This document shows positions 35,854 through 45,701 of a DNA stretch of 64,000 nt, piece by piece. Origin of the DNA: Thalassotalea_H castellviae (GTDB taxonomy: Bacteria > Pseudomonadota > Gammaproteobacteria > Enterobacterales > Alteromonadaceae); NCBI RefSeq assembly GCF_031846185.1, contig NZ_JAVRIF010000012.1, positions 1 to 64,000 on the forward strand. Direction: 5' to 3'. Under the pieces are notes generated by a model, which saw only the letters and a program-made list of their open reading frames with translations, ran no database searches and was not told the DNA's origin. Every line of letters starts with the position of its first letter. Position 1 is the first letter of the stretch. The position numbers were made by a program, and so were the translations under genes.

Positions 35854-38800
35854 TCACGATAAATTCGTGAGTTTTTCAGCCTCATCTAATTCTGATTCAA
35901 GTCGTTTAGCTTCATCGGCTCTTGGCTTAGTAAAACGTGCGAGTGCCAAATAAAGTACTGGTGTTAAGTAAAGTGTAAAAACAACAGCTATACCTAAACC
36001 ACCAAAGACAACCCAACCAATTGCGTTACGTGCTTCTGCCCCTGCACCACTAGATAGAATCAGCGGTAATGAACCAAGTAATGTAGATAATAACGTCATA
36101 GTAATGGGACGCAAGCGAATGCTCGCCGCCTCTTCTACCGCTTTTCGTACACTGTGCCCTTGATCTCGTAATTGATCGGCAAACTCAACTAATAAAATAG
36201 CATTTTTTGCCAACAGTCCAATTAACATCACTAAACCAATTTGTGAATAAATATTAATTGATGTTCCCGTTAGAAATAACGCAAACAAAGCTGCAGCAAT
36301 ACCAAAAGGCACGGTAGACATAACCACAACCGCACTATTCATACTTTCAAATTGTGCTGCGAGTACCAATAAAACAATCACAAACGCAAGCACATAAGTA
36401 ATGGTGACATCTCGTGCCGTTTCTTCAAAAGTTAAGGCCTCGCCCAAAAAGATCAAACCTATATTACTTGGCAGGTTTTCTTCCCCTAAAGTGCGCAGTT
36501 TTTCTACCACTTGTTGTAAGGGGATATCTTCTGGTAATTCCATTTCCATCTCAATAGCCCGACGTTGAGCTTGCCGTTGAAGTTCGGCTGCGACACCTTC
36601 TTCAGAAATATTAGCTAAACTCGATAAAGGCACTAAGGTTCCGTTACTTGAACCTACATATAAATTTGCGAGATCCGTGGGATCTTTTATTTGCTGGCTT
36701 TGCGCTTGTAATATAATAGGAATAGCCTGATCCCCCACATTTAAATCAGCAATATCATCTCCGTTTATTGCAACCCGTAAAGTGGAAGAAATATCTGACA
36801 AAGGTACGCCCAACTCTTTAGCTCTTCGTCTATCTATATTCACTCTAAGTTGTGGCTGACTTGGCTGATAAGAAATTCTTGGCATACCAAGTTCAGGCAA
36901 TTCTTGCTGAATGATTTTAGAAAAATTTTGCGCAGCAATAAAAATGTTATCATAGTCTTGCCCTGTTAAAGCAAACTCAAGCCCCCCACCTTGGCCACGT
37001 AAATTAAGACTATTTGAACCAAAAGCACGCGCAGGTGCACCAGGAATTTTTGATAATGGCCCTCGAATTTCTTCAATAATTTCTTGCTGAGAGCGTGAGC
37101 GTTCATCCCAGTTCTTTAACGGAACAGTGACAAATGCAATGTTAGGATCCCATTGTCCAACGACAGTATAAATAGAATCAATATTTCCACCTTGGACGTA
37201 AGGCAGCAGTATTTCTTCCATTTTATCTGCTTGGCGATCCATAAAGTTTAAACCAACCCCATCTGGACCTCGGGCAAAAATGCGAATACTTCCTCTATCT
37301 TCAGAAGGCATTAATTCATTATCCAAAAAGCTATAAATGCTGAGAGCGGATAATGCTGCCACTAAACTGGCGATAAAAACAAACCAAGCTTTATCAAGGG
37401 CAAAATGTAAAGAGCGTTGATACCAACCTAAAATAAGGTTACCGACACGGGCTAATCGATTGTGGTTATTTTCTTTAACAGGCAAACGTGCAGTAATTGC
37501 AGGTACTAAAGATAAGGCAACAAAAGATGAAATGATCACTGAAATAGCCAGTACACCACCAAACTCTCGAAATAATCGACCGGCTGTAGAAGGTAAAAAA
37601 GCAATGGGTACAAATACAGCAACAAGTACTGCTGTAGTCGCAACTACGGCAAAGAAAACTTCTCGCGTACCTATCACAGCTGAGGCTCTTGCTCCTAAGC
37701 CTAAACTACGTCTTCGCTGTATATTTTCGGTAACAACAATTGCATCATCAACAATTAACCCCGTTGCTAATACAAGAGCCAATAAGGTTAAAATATTGAT
37801 TGAAAAGCCCATTAGCCATATCGCAGCTAAGGCGCCAATAAGTGATACTGGTATTGATAACGCGGGTACAATAGTCGCTCTTCCTGAGCCAATAAATAAC
37901 CATAAAGTTGCTATAACTAAAATGATGGTCAGTAGCAGTGAAGTGATCACTTCTTGTACTGAGCCACGAATAAATTCAGCATCATCTGAAGTGACTTGCA
38001 TTTGAAGATCCGGAAATCGATTTTCAACTTGTTTGACTAAAGCAAGGACCTCATCTGAAATTTCAATGGTATTAGACCGAGCTTGTCGAATGACCCCTAA
38101 ACCTATCACTGGTCTTCCATCAAGTCTAACCATACTATTGGCGTCAGCAGGGCCGAAAAATACTGTGGCAACATCACCGATACGAGTATTATTGCGAATA
38201 ATAATATCGGCAACTTCTTCTGCAGAGATAGAAGTCGCATCCGCGCGGACAATTAACTGTTGGTCAGTTGATTTCATACTACCGGCAGGAACATCGAAAG
38301 GCGCTTGGCGAAGTGCAGCCGCAACGTCAGTAATCGATAAATTAAAACTGGTTAAGCGTAGTGGATCTAAAAGGACACGTAACACTCGTTCTCGGTCACC
38401 GTTTAAGCGTACATCGGCTACCCCTGGAATACTTAAAAACAGCGGCGCTAAATCAATTTCTACCCGTTCTGTTAAACTTTCCAAATCTAATGTTGTACTA
38501 GACACCGCAATACTGACGACAGATTGTGCATCGTTATCGGCCTTAATAATAGCCAAACGTTCAACCGTATCAGGTAATTCACGCTGTACTCGGCTTACCG
38601 ACTCACGGATCTCATTAGCGGCATCATCTAAGTTAATACCCGGTCGAAACTCAACACGTACCCGAGCATTGCCTTCTTCGCTGTTTGCATTTATTGACTT
38701 AACACCGCTGACCCGAGCAACGGCCCCTTCCAGTTTACTGGTCACTTCGGTATCAACTGTTTCTGGCGAGCCCCCAGGAAAATGTGCAGTTACTGACACG

Positions 38801-38952
38801 ATAGGACGATCTACATCCGGTAACTCACGTACTTCGATCGCATTAAATGCGGCTAAACCAGCAATAATGATCAATAAATTTAAAACGACAATTAAAACAG
38901 GCCGACGAATAGATAACGAAGGTAAATCATTTTGCACTAAAGGTTGACTCAT
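35854..38952 (-). CDS. RND efflux transporter permease subunit
   Basis: This proton-driven inner-membrane pump of 1032 residues belongs to the hydrophobe/amphiphile RND family (AcrB/MexB-like). It has a first transmembrane helix, a large periplasmic loop, and then helices with the conserved LALVLATGLIVDDAIVV segment (paired acidic residues in TM4), and a duplicated second half with VMLIGLLAKNAILLVEFADQ. It overlaps the adaptor gene by four bases (ATGA), so the two are translationally coupled. No outer-membrane channel gene is nearby; a shared TolC-like channel is likely. Substrates are unknown. Confidence 0.93.
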   Translation of the reverse strand: MSQPLVQNDLPSLSIRRPVLIVVLNLLIIIAGLAAFNAIEVRELPDVDRPIVSVTAHFPGGSPETVDTEVTSKLEGAVARVSGVKSINANSEEGNARVRVEFRPGINLDDAANEIRESVSRVQRELPDTVERLAIIKADNDAQSVVSIAVSSTTLDLESLTERVEIDLAPLFLSIPGVADVRLNGDRERVLRVLLDPLRLTSFNLSITDVAAALRQAPFDVPAGSMKSTDQQLIVRADATSISAEEVADIIIRNNTRIGDVATVFFGPADANSMVRLDGRPVIGLGVIRQARSNTIEISDEVLALVKQVENRFPDLQMQVTSDDAEFIRGSVQEVITSLLLTIILVIATLWLFIGSGRATIVPALSIPVSLIGALAAIWLMGFSINILTLLALVLATGLIVDDAIVVTENIQRRRSLGLGARASAVIGTREVFFAVVATTAVLVAVFVPIAFLPSTAGRLFREFGGVLAISVIISSFVALSLVPAITARLPVKENNHNRLARVGNLILGWYQRSLHFALDKAWFVFIASLVAALSALSIYSFLDNELMPSEDRGSIRIFARGPDGVGLNFMDRQADKMEEILLPYVQGGNIDSIYTVVGQWDPNIAFVTVPLKNWDERSRSQQEIIEEIRGPLSKIPGAPARAFGSNSLNLRGQGGGLEFALTGQDYDNIFIAAQNFSKIIQQELPELGMPRISYQPSQPQLRVNIDRRRAKELGVPLSDISSTLRVAINGDDIADLNVGDQAIPIILQAQSQQIKDPTDLANLYVGSSNGTLVPLSSLANISEEGVAAELQRQAQRRAIEMEMELPEDIPLQQVVEKLRTLGEENLPSNIGLIFLGEALTFEETARDVTITYVLAFVIVLLVLAAQFESMNSAVVVMSTVPFGIAAALFALFLTGTSINIYSQIGLVMLIGLLAKNAILLVEFADQLRDQGHSVRKAVEEAASIRLRPITMTLLSTLLGSLPLILSSGAGAEARNAIGWVVFGGLGIAVVFTLYLTPVLYLALARFTKPRADEAKRLESELDEAEKLTNLS

Positions 38953-39983
38953 AAGCTTTCACCTTTTGACAGAACAGCGTTAACCGTTTGCCCTTCTCGT
39001 AAACTTTGTACACCTTCAACAATTAATTGATCATTAGTTTTCAACTCACCAGACAATAATAAACGTCCTGTTAAACGTTGTTGAATTTGTACATCAATTT
39101 TTTTGGCTTTTCCGTCTTCTACTATCCACACATAAGCAGTAGTGGCACCCCACATTAATGCGGCTTCAGGGACAACCGCATAAGCTTCACCAAACATTTG
39201 CATGATCACTCGAAAACTCATCCCTGGACGGTAAACATCATCAATATTATCTAACAGTGCTCTAACTCGAATACTACGGTTAGTTAAGTTAATTCTAGAA
39301 TCCACTTCTATTATTTGTGCATTGATTCTCGTTCCTCGTGCTTGCCAAGGTTCTAATTCAACCGTAGATTTTCCTTGTAACATAGGCAACGCAGTTTCTG
39401 GTGCATCAAAATTAATCAGCAGTCTTTCACGGTTATCGATAGTAGTGATCGGAGTTTGTAAACCTATTCGATCACCCGGTTCTACATCAGTTAACCCCAC
39501 TACACCTGAAAATGGCGCTCTTACGACCCTATCTTCGAGTTCGGTTTTAACTTCTATTAACTGCACTTTTAATAAATCACGTGCTGTTATCGCATCATCT
39601 AGCGCACTTTGTGCAATGGCTTCTTTTCTGCGACTTTCAATTAAACGCTTTACAGTACGTTCTGCATCAGCAAGTTGAATAGTGACACGTTCTAACGCTA
39701 CTTTTTGACGACGTGAATCTAAACGTAATAACACTTCACGCTCTTCTACCCGTTGTCCTGGCACAAAATTAACTTCGGTAACTTTATCAGCGACTGCCGG
39801 ATATAACACAACAGATCGAATAGCTTCGGCTGTTCCAACCGCTTCAACACGACTAGTTATATTTTCAAAACTAATTGGCAACGTGATGACGTTTGCTGCG
39901 CTTTTTGCGCCTGTTGATTGTGCAGAAACTTGGCTTACGGTGAAAAAAACAAACAACCATAATGAGTACCAAAACAACTTCAT
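38949..39983 (-). CDS. RND periplasmic adaptor (membrane fusion protein)
   Basis: This 344-residue protein has a signal peptide (about 1-21, cleavage after SAQ or VSA) and the HlyD/AcrA layout: half lipoyl strands (VTEVNFVPGQRVEEREVLLRLDS), an alpha-helical hairpin (about 95-150), second lipoyl strand (VRAPFSGVVGLTDVEPGDRI), and beta-barrel and membrane-proximal domains. It bridges the downstream RND pump to an outer-membrane channel. AAGGATATAGA before the ATG supports the start. It is the first gene of the two-gene operon. Confidence 0.93.
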   Translation of the reverse strand: MKLFWYSLWLFVFFTVSQVSAQSTGAKSAANVITLPISFENITSRVEAVGTAEAIRSVVLYPAVADKVTEVNFVPGQRVEEREVLLRLDSRRQKVALERVTIQLADAERTVKRLIESRRKEAIAQSALDDAITARDLLKVQLIEVKTELEDRVVRAPFSGVVGLTDVEPGDRIGLQTPITTIDNRERLLINFDAPETALPMLQGKSTVELEPWQARGTRINAQIIEVDSRINLTNRSIRVRALLDNIDDVYRPGMSFRVIMQMFGEAYAVVPEAALMWGATTAYVWIVEDGKAKKIDVQIQQRLTGRLLLSGELKTNDQLIVEGVQSLREGQTVNAVLSKGESL

Positions 39984-40393
39984 TCTATATCCTTTAACTT
40001 ATTGAACTGATTTATTAATGTTAAATATACTGTTTATCGAATTAAAAAGTTGAAGATTTCTGGCAAATTACGACGAAACGTAAAAAATTAGCGCTAAGTA
40101 ACCAATCGATCACGACTGTGCATATTCAACCGAAATAAAGCTTATTTTTTCTCCAAGAGACGATAATTGCAGTAATTGCTAAATGCGAAGTATTTTGTAT
40201 ACCAATAATTGATAGAAAATAACGCCTTAGCAATCGCAAATAAAGCCAAATAAAATAGGAATACATTTTACTAAAGTTAAATCTGACAATAAGTAAATAA
40301 CCAAACGGTTACTATTGATAAAAAACAGTTGTTTAGCTTCCAACTTACCTTGATAATGTTTTCCAATAAATGAGTACGTAAATAGGCAACAAA
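39984..40393. other. non-coding gap between RND operon and sbcB
   Basis: This 410-bp AT-rich stretch should contain the two divergent promoters. It holds a minus-strand frame of 74 codons (40451-40227) that overlaps the sbcB start, which I do not accept as a gene. No repeat, RNA gene or clear operator was recognised. Confidence 0.5.
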
Positions 40394-41836
40394 TTGACAA
40401 GTAACCAACCAACAATCCTTTGGCACGATTATGAGACATGGGGGATTTCACCTAAGTTAGATAAGCCCTCTCAATTTGCTGGTATTCGTACTGATCTTGA
40501 TTTAAACATCATAGGGGAACCTGAGATGTTTTACTGTCAACCGCCACAAGATTATCTGCCAAACCCTGAAGCGTGTTTAGTCACAGGGATCACTCCACAA
40601 AAAACATTAGCTGAAGGATTAACAGAAGCAGCATTTGCTGACCGCATTCATTCGCTATTTTCACAACCTAATACCTGTGTTGCCGGCTACAATAATATTC
40701 GTTTTGATGACGAAGTAACACGATATCTGCTCTATCGTAATTTTTATGATCCTTACGCGCGTGAATGGCAAAATGGCAATAGTCGTTGGGACATTATCGA
40801 TTTAGTGCGGGCATGTTATGCATTACGTCCAGAAGGTATTCAATGGCCAACCGTTGAGCGTGACGGCGAAGAAGTTGTCAGTTTTAGGCTGGAATTACTC
40901 ACAGCAGCTAATGGGATCAGTCATGAGTCAGCTCATGATGCGATGAGTGATGTGTACGCCACCATTGCCATGGCGAAACTGATAAAAGAAAAACAGCCAA
41001 AATTGTATGAGTTCGTTTTCAATTTAAAAAACAAAAAACAAGTTGCCGAATTACTTGATGTTTATAACATGACACCGGTTGTACATACTTCCAGTAAAAT
41101 ATCTTCCGTACATGGTTGCACGAGTTGGTTTTCACCCGTAGCTTATCATCCGGTTAATAAAAATGCGGTAATCTGTATTGATTTAGCTCAAGACCCTACG
41201 CCATTATTTAATTTAAGCGCCGAAGAAATTAAATCACGTTTATATACTCGTCATGATGAATTAGCCGAAGATGAAAGCCCTATTCCGGTGAAACTCATTC
41301 ATATCAATAAATGCCCGATTGTCGCACCTGCGAAAACCCTTTTGCCGGAGAACGCGGCACGGTTGTCAATTCCTAGAGAACGTTGTTTAGCGAATTTAAC
41401 GTTACTGAAAGAACATTTAGAAATACGAGATAAATTAACTGAAGTTTTTGCTGCTGATGATTTTGATGATGAAAACATCGATGCTGAACAAGCCTTATAT
41501 GGTGGAAACTTTTTCTCTCATGCGGATAAAGCACAAATGGAAATTTTACACCAGTTGCCACCCGAACAGCTATCAAGCCACCCTTTTACTTTTCAAGATG
41601 AACGATTACCAATTTTATTATTCAGATATAGAGCCAGAAACTATCCTTTGACTTTAACCAATGAAGAACAACAAAAATGGCAACAGTATTGCCAAAATAA
41701 AATTCAATTTGGTGGCAAAGGTTTATTAAGTGCTGATGAGTTTATGATAAAAATTGAAAACTTAGTGCATGAGCATGAGAATAACCAAAGTAAAATGGCG
41801 GTGTTAAAAGCTTTGTATCAATATATTCAAAGCTAA
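40394..41836 (+). CDS. sbcB: exodeoxyribonuclease I
   Basis: ExoI is a single-strand 3'-5' DNA exonuclease used in recombination and mismatch repair. The 480-residue protein has the DEDD exonuclease motif ILWHDYETWGISP, NNIRFDDEVTRYLLYRNF (Exo II), HDAMSDVYATIAMAKLI (Exo III) and the C-terminal ExoI domains. The start is TTG at 40394: the upstream stop is at 40379 and no ATG lies before the conserved DYET motif, so TTG is the only reasonable choice. It is monocistronic. Confidence 0.94.
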   Translation: MTSNQPTILWHDYETWGISPKLDKPSQFAGIRTDLDLNIIGEPEMFYCQPPQDYLPNPEACLVTGITPQKTLAEGLTEAAFADRIHSLFSQPNTCVAGYNNIRFDDEVTRYLLYRNFYDPYAREWQNGNSRWDIIDLVRACYALRPEGIQWPTVERDGEEVVSFRLELLTAANGISHESAHDAMSDVYATIAMAKLIKEKQPKLYEFVFNLKNKKQVAELLDVYNMTPVVHTSSKISSVHGCTSWFSPVAYHPVNKNAVICIDLAQDPTPLFNLSAEEIKSRLYTRHDELAEDESPIPVKLIHINKCPIVAPAKTLLPENAARLSIPRERCLANLTLLKEHLEIRDKLTEVFAADDFDDENIDAEQALYGGNFFSHADKAQMEILHQLPPEQLSSHPFTFQDERLPILLFRYRARNYPLTLTNEEQQKWQQYCQNKIQFGGKGLLSADEFMIKIENLVHEHENNQSKMAVLKALYQYIQS

Positions 41837-41892
41837 CCCCTAAACTATTACCCGAACTTTCAGTGAAAAATGAATCGCTACTGACTAATCGG

Positions 41893-44379
41893 CTACTGGC
41901 TATTTTCTTCGATCAAATAATTAAAAATATCTGTTTTAAAAATCATCCCAACAAAGTGCTCTTTATCATCAACAATTACCCACGGGAAATTCGGATTGTC
42001 CTTAATCAAAGCTGCTAAATTATCGACGACAATAGTATTTAACAGTTTGGTAAATTCAACGTTCATCAACTGACTAATGGGTTTTTTCCATTTTTTAGAT
42101 TCTTGTGTGGTTTCAGCATCTGTGCCCATAGTCGGTGAAATATGTAAATTAATTTCGGAGACACTTACCAGCCCTAGACATTTTTTCTTAAAAATAACAG
42201 GGAGTACATGCTTAGGATTTTGATTAAAGTAATCATAAGTTTTGACTAAATGATCATTAGGTAATAATTTATCTATTTGAGTTTTAATGATTGATGAAAA
42301 ACGCTCAAGTTGATTATTATTGTTATTCAATTGCATAACTTGGTTGAATTTTTTCACAAAATAGTCGGGATGATCAAGATCCGATAAAGCTTTGGGCTTT
42401 GCAAATAAATAGCCTTGAATATAATCTACCTGTAAAGTTTGTAGCACAAAAAGTTCATCTTCATTTTCGACACCTTCAGCAATAACTTTCACGCCTAAAG
42501 TATGGGAAAGTCCGGTGATCATTTTGACAATATTATATTTATTTCTGTCTTGATGAATATCCGTTACAAAAATTTTATCTATTTTTAATATGTTAAATAA
42601 ACCGCCGGTTAAATAACTAAATGATGAGTATCCGGTTCCAAAATCATCAATCGCAATATTAACGCCTATTTTATGTAGATCATTAAGAATATTAGATTGT
42701 TTATATTGGCTATCAAAGTAGGCACTTTCTGTTAATTCTATCGTGATTTGGCCAGGGGTATGAACATAAGCTAAAATTTGTTGAGCCAATTTTGCTAAAA
42801 CTTCCGTAATATCTTGTTTCGTATTAAGGGAGCAATTAATAGTTAAACCTATTTGTTCACCATATTTTTCGTGTAACTTATTTAAGTCTTTTAATGCATT
42901 AGTACTGATACAATGGTCCAAATCAGCAATTAGGTCGATATCCTCAGCTATAGTGATCATTTCCTCAATATTAGCTTTAGTAACAGGTGATTTAGGAAAA
43001 CGACATAAAGCTTCAAATTTAACTAACTCGCCAGTTTTACAATTAACAATAGGTTGATAATGCACTGAAAGTAGCTTTTTCTTTATAACGTCTGAAACAA
43101 ATAGTTCTAATTGCTTCTTGCGATTTATTTCATCGTGTATAGATTTAAAATAAAAATTGAGATGTTTGCCTTCTCCAGCATGGCCCTCTACCATTGCTTC
43201 TGTTGAATTTGACAAGAGTTCTTCAGGTGATTGACTATCTAAACCTAAAACTGAAACGCCTATTTTTCCTTTCACTAAAGCTTCATGTATAGCTTTACTT
43301 GCATGAAATTTAATGTCTTGAAATAAATACCTAATTGCCGACCGAATGGCTCGTGATTGCTCATTATTGTGTTCAAAATGATATTCGGTACAAATAGCAA
43401 AAACCCCTTTTTCCAAATAACCTGTTACTTGTGCTAGTCGAACATGAAATAACGAATCAGAAAGCTCTACTAAGTTTTGATGAAAATTTTCTTCCGTGAA
43501 TTTGGGTTTAACAACTAACACAATTTTACCGCTATGATGACCCGTTTTTTGGCAAAACATTGAAAGTTCAGTAAGAAATTTTTCTTTAGTCGGCTGTTTA
43601 GTTAATAAATCAATTCCACCTAATTCGGTATCCATCAACCTTGAAAGTTGTTGTTTTAAATCAACAGTTAAGCCTAAATAGAAAATTTTATCTTTAACGG
43701 GTGATATTTTTTGAATCGTCAATTCATGAGGAAATACTTCTCCATTAGGGTGTCGATTTAATATAACCCCGGACCAGTGGCCATCATTGTGAATTTTTGA
43801 CCACATATTTTGATAAAATTCTTCCGAGTGCCTTCCTGCATTAAAACTACGAGTATGCTTGCCTATCAGTTCGCCACGTTTGACACCCATCTGCTTTTCA
43901 AAATAGGAATTACAAACCAAAATCTTAGATTCACTGTCGGTCAGTAAAATACCATGATGCTCATTTTCGAATAAACTTTGAAAAATATTAGCTATTTCCA
44001 TATGGTTGGCAAACTTCATTAAAGGTTGCATAGTTCCTTTAACCACATTCGCTTTAGCTAAGTTAAGGGTAAATACGACATAAACAAATTCTTCACTGCT
44101 AAACATTAAGCAACAAGTAAAATGCTGACTCTTCCCTGTAGTTAACACCGAGCGAAACACTTGTTTGGCTTTCTCACGCATCTCATAGGTGAGTAAAGTC
44201 ATAAGTTCTGACACAGTGACTATCGGTTGGGAATATTGAAATACTGATCGAAATGCATGTTGATCGTAGCTAAATTGTTGGGTTGTTATATTCAATGACC
44301 ACTCAATCACCGGAAACCTATTTTCACGCTTTGATATGATTTTTTTATTTACCGTTAAATGACTGTCAACAATATTCAT
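41893..44379 (-). CDS. PAS-GGDEF(degenerate)-EAL-CBS cyclic-di-GMP phosphodiesterase
   Basis: This 828-residue signalling protein has no membrane helix, so it is cytoplasmic. After an N-terminal region (1-125) it has a PAS domain (about 130-245, with FNAGRHSEEFYQNMW), a GGDEF-like fold without a GGDEF motif (about 255-415), an EAL domain (about 430-680) and a C-terminal CBS pair (about 715-828). The EAL motif (456-458 in KFEALCRFP) and DDFGTGYSSFSYL are intact, so hydrolysis of cyclic-di-GMP is likely; PAS and CBS should give sensory control. GGAGC before the ATG supports the start. It is a single gene. Confidence 0.88.
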   Translation of the reverse strand: MNIVDSHLTVNKKIISKRENRFPVIEWSLNITTQQFSYDQHAFRSVFQYSQPIVTVSELMTLLTYEMREKAKQVFRSVLTTGKSQHFTCCLMFSSEEFVYVVFTLNLAKANVVKGTMQPLMKFANHMEIANIFQSLFENEHHGILLTDSESKILVCNSYFEKQMGVKRGELIGKHTRSFNAGRHSEEFYQNMWSKIHNDGHWSGVILNRHPNGEVFPHELTIQKISPVKDKIFYLGLTVDLKQQLSRLMDTELGGIDLLTKQPTKEKFLTELSMFCQKTGHHSGKIVLVVKPKFTEENFHQNLVELSDSLFHVRLAQVTGYLEKGVFAICTEYHFEHNNEQSRAIRSAIRYLFQDIKFHASKAIHEALVKGKIGVSVLGLDSQSPEELLSNSTEAMVEGHAGEGKHLNFYFKSIHDEINRKKQLELFVSDVIKKKLLSVHYQPIVNCKTGELVKFEALCRFPKSPVTKANIEEMITIAEDIDLIADLDHCISTNALKDLNKLHEKYGEQIGLTINCSLNTKQDITEVLAKLAQQILAYVHTPGQITIELTESAYFDSQYKQSNILNDLHKIGVNIAIDDFGTGYSSFSYLTGGLFNILKIDKIFVTDIHQDRNKYNIVKMITGLSHTLGVKVIAEGVENEDELFVLQTLQVDYIQGYLFAKPKALSDLDHPDYFVKKFNQVMQLNNNNNQLERFSSIIKTQIDKLLPNDHLVKTYDYFNQNPKHVLPVIFKKKCLGLVSVSEINLHISPTMGTDAETTQESKKWKKPISQLMNVEFTKLLNTIVVDNLAALIKDNPNFPWVIVDDKEHFVGMIFKTDIFNYLIEENSQ

Positions 44380-44691
44380 TAATGCTCCATAAATAGAACT
44401 GCCCTTAAAATATAAATTTAGCCTATTTACTGCATTATTCGAGTAAAAATAGAGATTTTTATTTTTTTGTACAAAAATAGAAATTGATGATGGTTAGTGA
44501 CGATTTAAAAGACAGCTAACCTTTTAATCGTCTAATTACTAATGGGCAAAGTACGATTTAATATCCAACAACAAAACGCTAATTAAAGCGCTTTTGTTGT
44601 TTCAGTTATTTGTCTCTAAGCAGAATAAAAGCTAAACAATTGACAATATAACCTTAGTTATCATTGATTTCGTTAGCTATTTTGATAGGAT
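44380..44691. other. non-coding gap
   Basis: This 312-bp AT-rich stretch lies between two minus-strand genes and should hold the promoter of the EAL gene. I see no hairpin, tRNA or small gene in it. Confidence 0.5.
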
Positions 44692-45558
44692 TTATTTTTT
44701 AAATCGAGCGATCAAACTCGATGTATCCCAACGATTGCCCCCCATAGCTTGTACTTCTTCATAATAACCGTCCAGTTGTTTGGTAATCGTTAAGTCGGCG
44801 CCAATTTTTTCGGCTTCTTCAAATGCCATACCTAAATCTTTTCTTAACCAATCAACGGCAAAACCAAAGTCAAATTCACGATCACACATAGTCACACCGC
44901 GATTATCCATCTGCCAAGAGCCTGCGGCACCTTTTGAAATAGTTTCAAGTAATTTGTTAGTATCTAACCCCGCTTTTTGAGCAAAATTTAATCCTTCTGC
45001 TAAGCCTTGAACCGTATTTACAAAACAAATTTGATTCACCATCTTGGCTAATTGGCCAGAGCCCACTTCCCCCATTAATTGGCTAAATTGTGCATATGCC
45101 GCCATAACAGGTTGTATTTTTAAAAATACGGATTGTTCACCACCACACATCACAGTTAAAACACCGTTTTCAGCACCCGCTTGACCACCTGAAACCGGTG
45201 CATCAATAAAATGAATATTTTGCTTTTGTGCTATTGAAGATAACTCACGTGCTAACTCAGCTGAGGCTGTCGTGTGATCGACTAAAATAGTCTCTTCAGT
45301 TAACCCTGAAATTACGCCATCTTCACCAAGAACAACGCTTCGTACGTCGTGATCATTGCCTACACAGGTAAAAACAATGTCACAATTTTTCGCCGCTAAT
45401 TTCGGTGTTTCAGCAGCACGACCACCAAACTCTTCAACCCACTTTTTAGCTTTTGCTTGGGTGCGATTATAAACACAAACGTCAAAACCCGCCTTGGCTA
45501 AATGTCCTGCCATTGGGTACCCCATTACACCTAAACCAATAAAGGCGACTTTGTTCAT
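44692..45558 (-). CDS. NAD(P)-dependent beta-hydroxyacid dehydrogenase
   Basis: This 288-residue oxidoreductase is of the 3-hydroxyisobutyrate/tartronate-semialdehyde reductase family. It has the N-terminal Rossmann motif GLGVMGYPMAGHLAKAGFDV, substrate loop DAPVSGGQAGAENG and the catalytic lysine segment GSGQLAKMVNQ. The exact substrate cannot be assigned. AGGAG six bases before the ATG fits. It is divergent from the glutathione peroxidase gene, whose candidate redox operator lies in the shared 143-bp region. Confidence 0.88.
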   Translation of the reverse strand: MNKVAFIGLGVMGYPMAGHLAKAGFDVCVYNRTQAKAKKWVEEFGGRAAETPKLAAKNCDIVFTCVGNDHDVRSVVLGEDGVISGLTEETILVDHTTASAELARELSSIAQKQNIHFIDAPVSGGQAGAENGVLTVMCGGEQSVFLKIQPVMAAYAQFSQLMGEVGSGQLAKMVNQICFVNTVQGLAEGLNFAQKAGLDTNKLLETISKGAAGSWQMDNRGVTMCDREFDFGFAVDWLRKDLGMAFEEAEKIGADLTITKQLDGYYEEVQAMGGNRWDTSSLIARFKK

Positions 45559-45655
45559 TGTTTACTCCTAATCGAAAGTGATTGTAATATTCTACGTAAA
45601 TTCAATAAATAACAGTAGTCTAAATAAAACATTAACTTGATAAAATAGGAAAAAA

Positions 45656-45681
45656 CAATTACATTGTGCGCAATATAATTG
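45656..45681. promoter_or_regulatory. candidate OhrR-type operator
   Basis: CAATTACATTG (45656-45666) and CAATATAATTG (45671-45681) form an inverted repeat (10 of 11 positions) around TGCG, beginning 46 bases before the peroxidase ATG. Its AT-rich ACAATT/AATTG character resembles known OhrR operators. It lies just upstream of the gpx-ohrR pair, as expected for autoregulation; binding is inferred. Confidence 0.5.
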
Positions 45682-45701
45682 CAAACAACACAGGGTTGAC
45701 G

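Noticed and set aside
37460..38005. 181-codon plus-strand frame
   Set aside because: It is opposite the RND pump and made of Thr/Ala-rich antisense sequence without any domain.
38033..38947. 304-codon open frame on the plus strand
   Set aside because: It lies entirely opposite the RND pump gene, has low-complexity Ser/Thr/Arg composition and no start signal; it is an antisense shadow.
40227..40451. 74-codon minus-strand frame overlapping the sbcB start
   Set aside because: It overlaps the conserved first codons of sbcB on the other strand and has no ribosome site or family.
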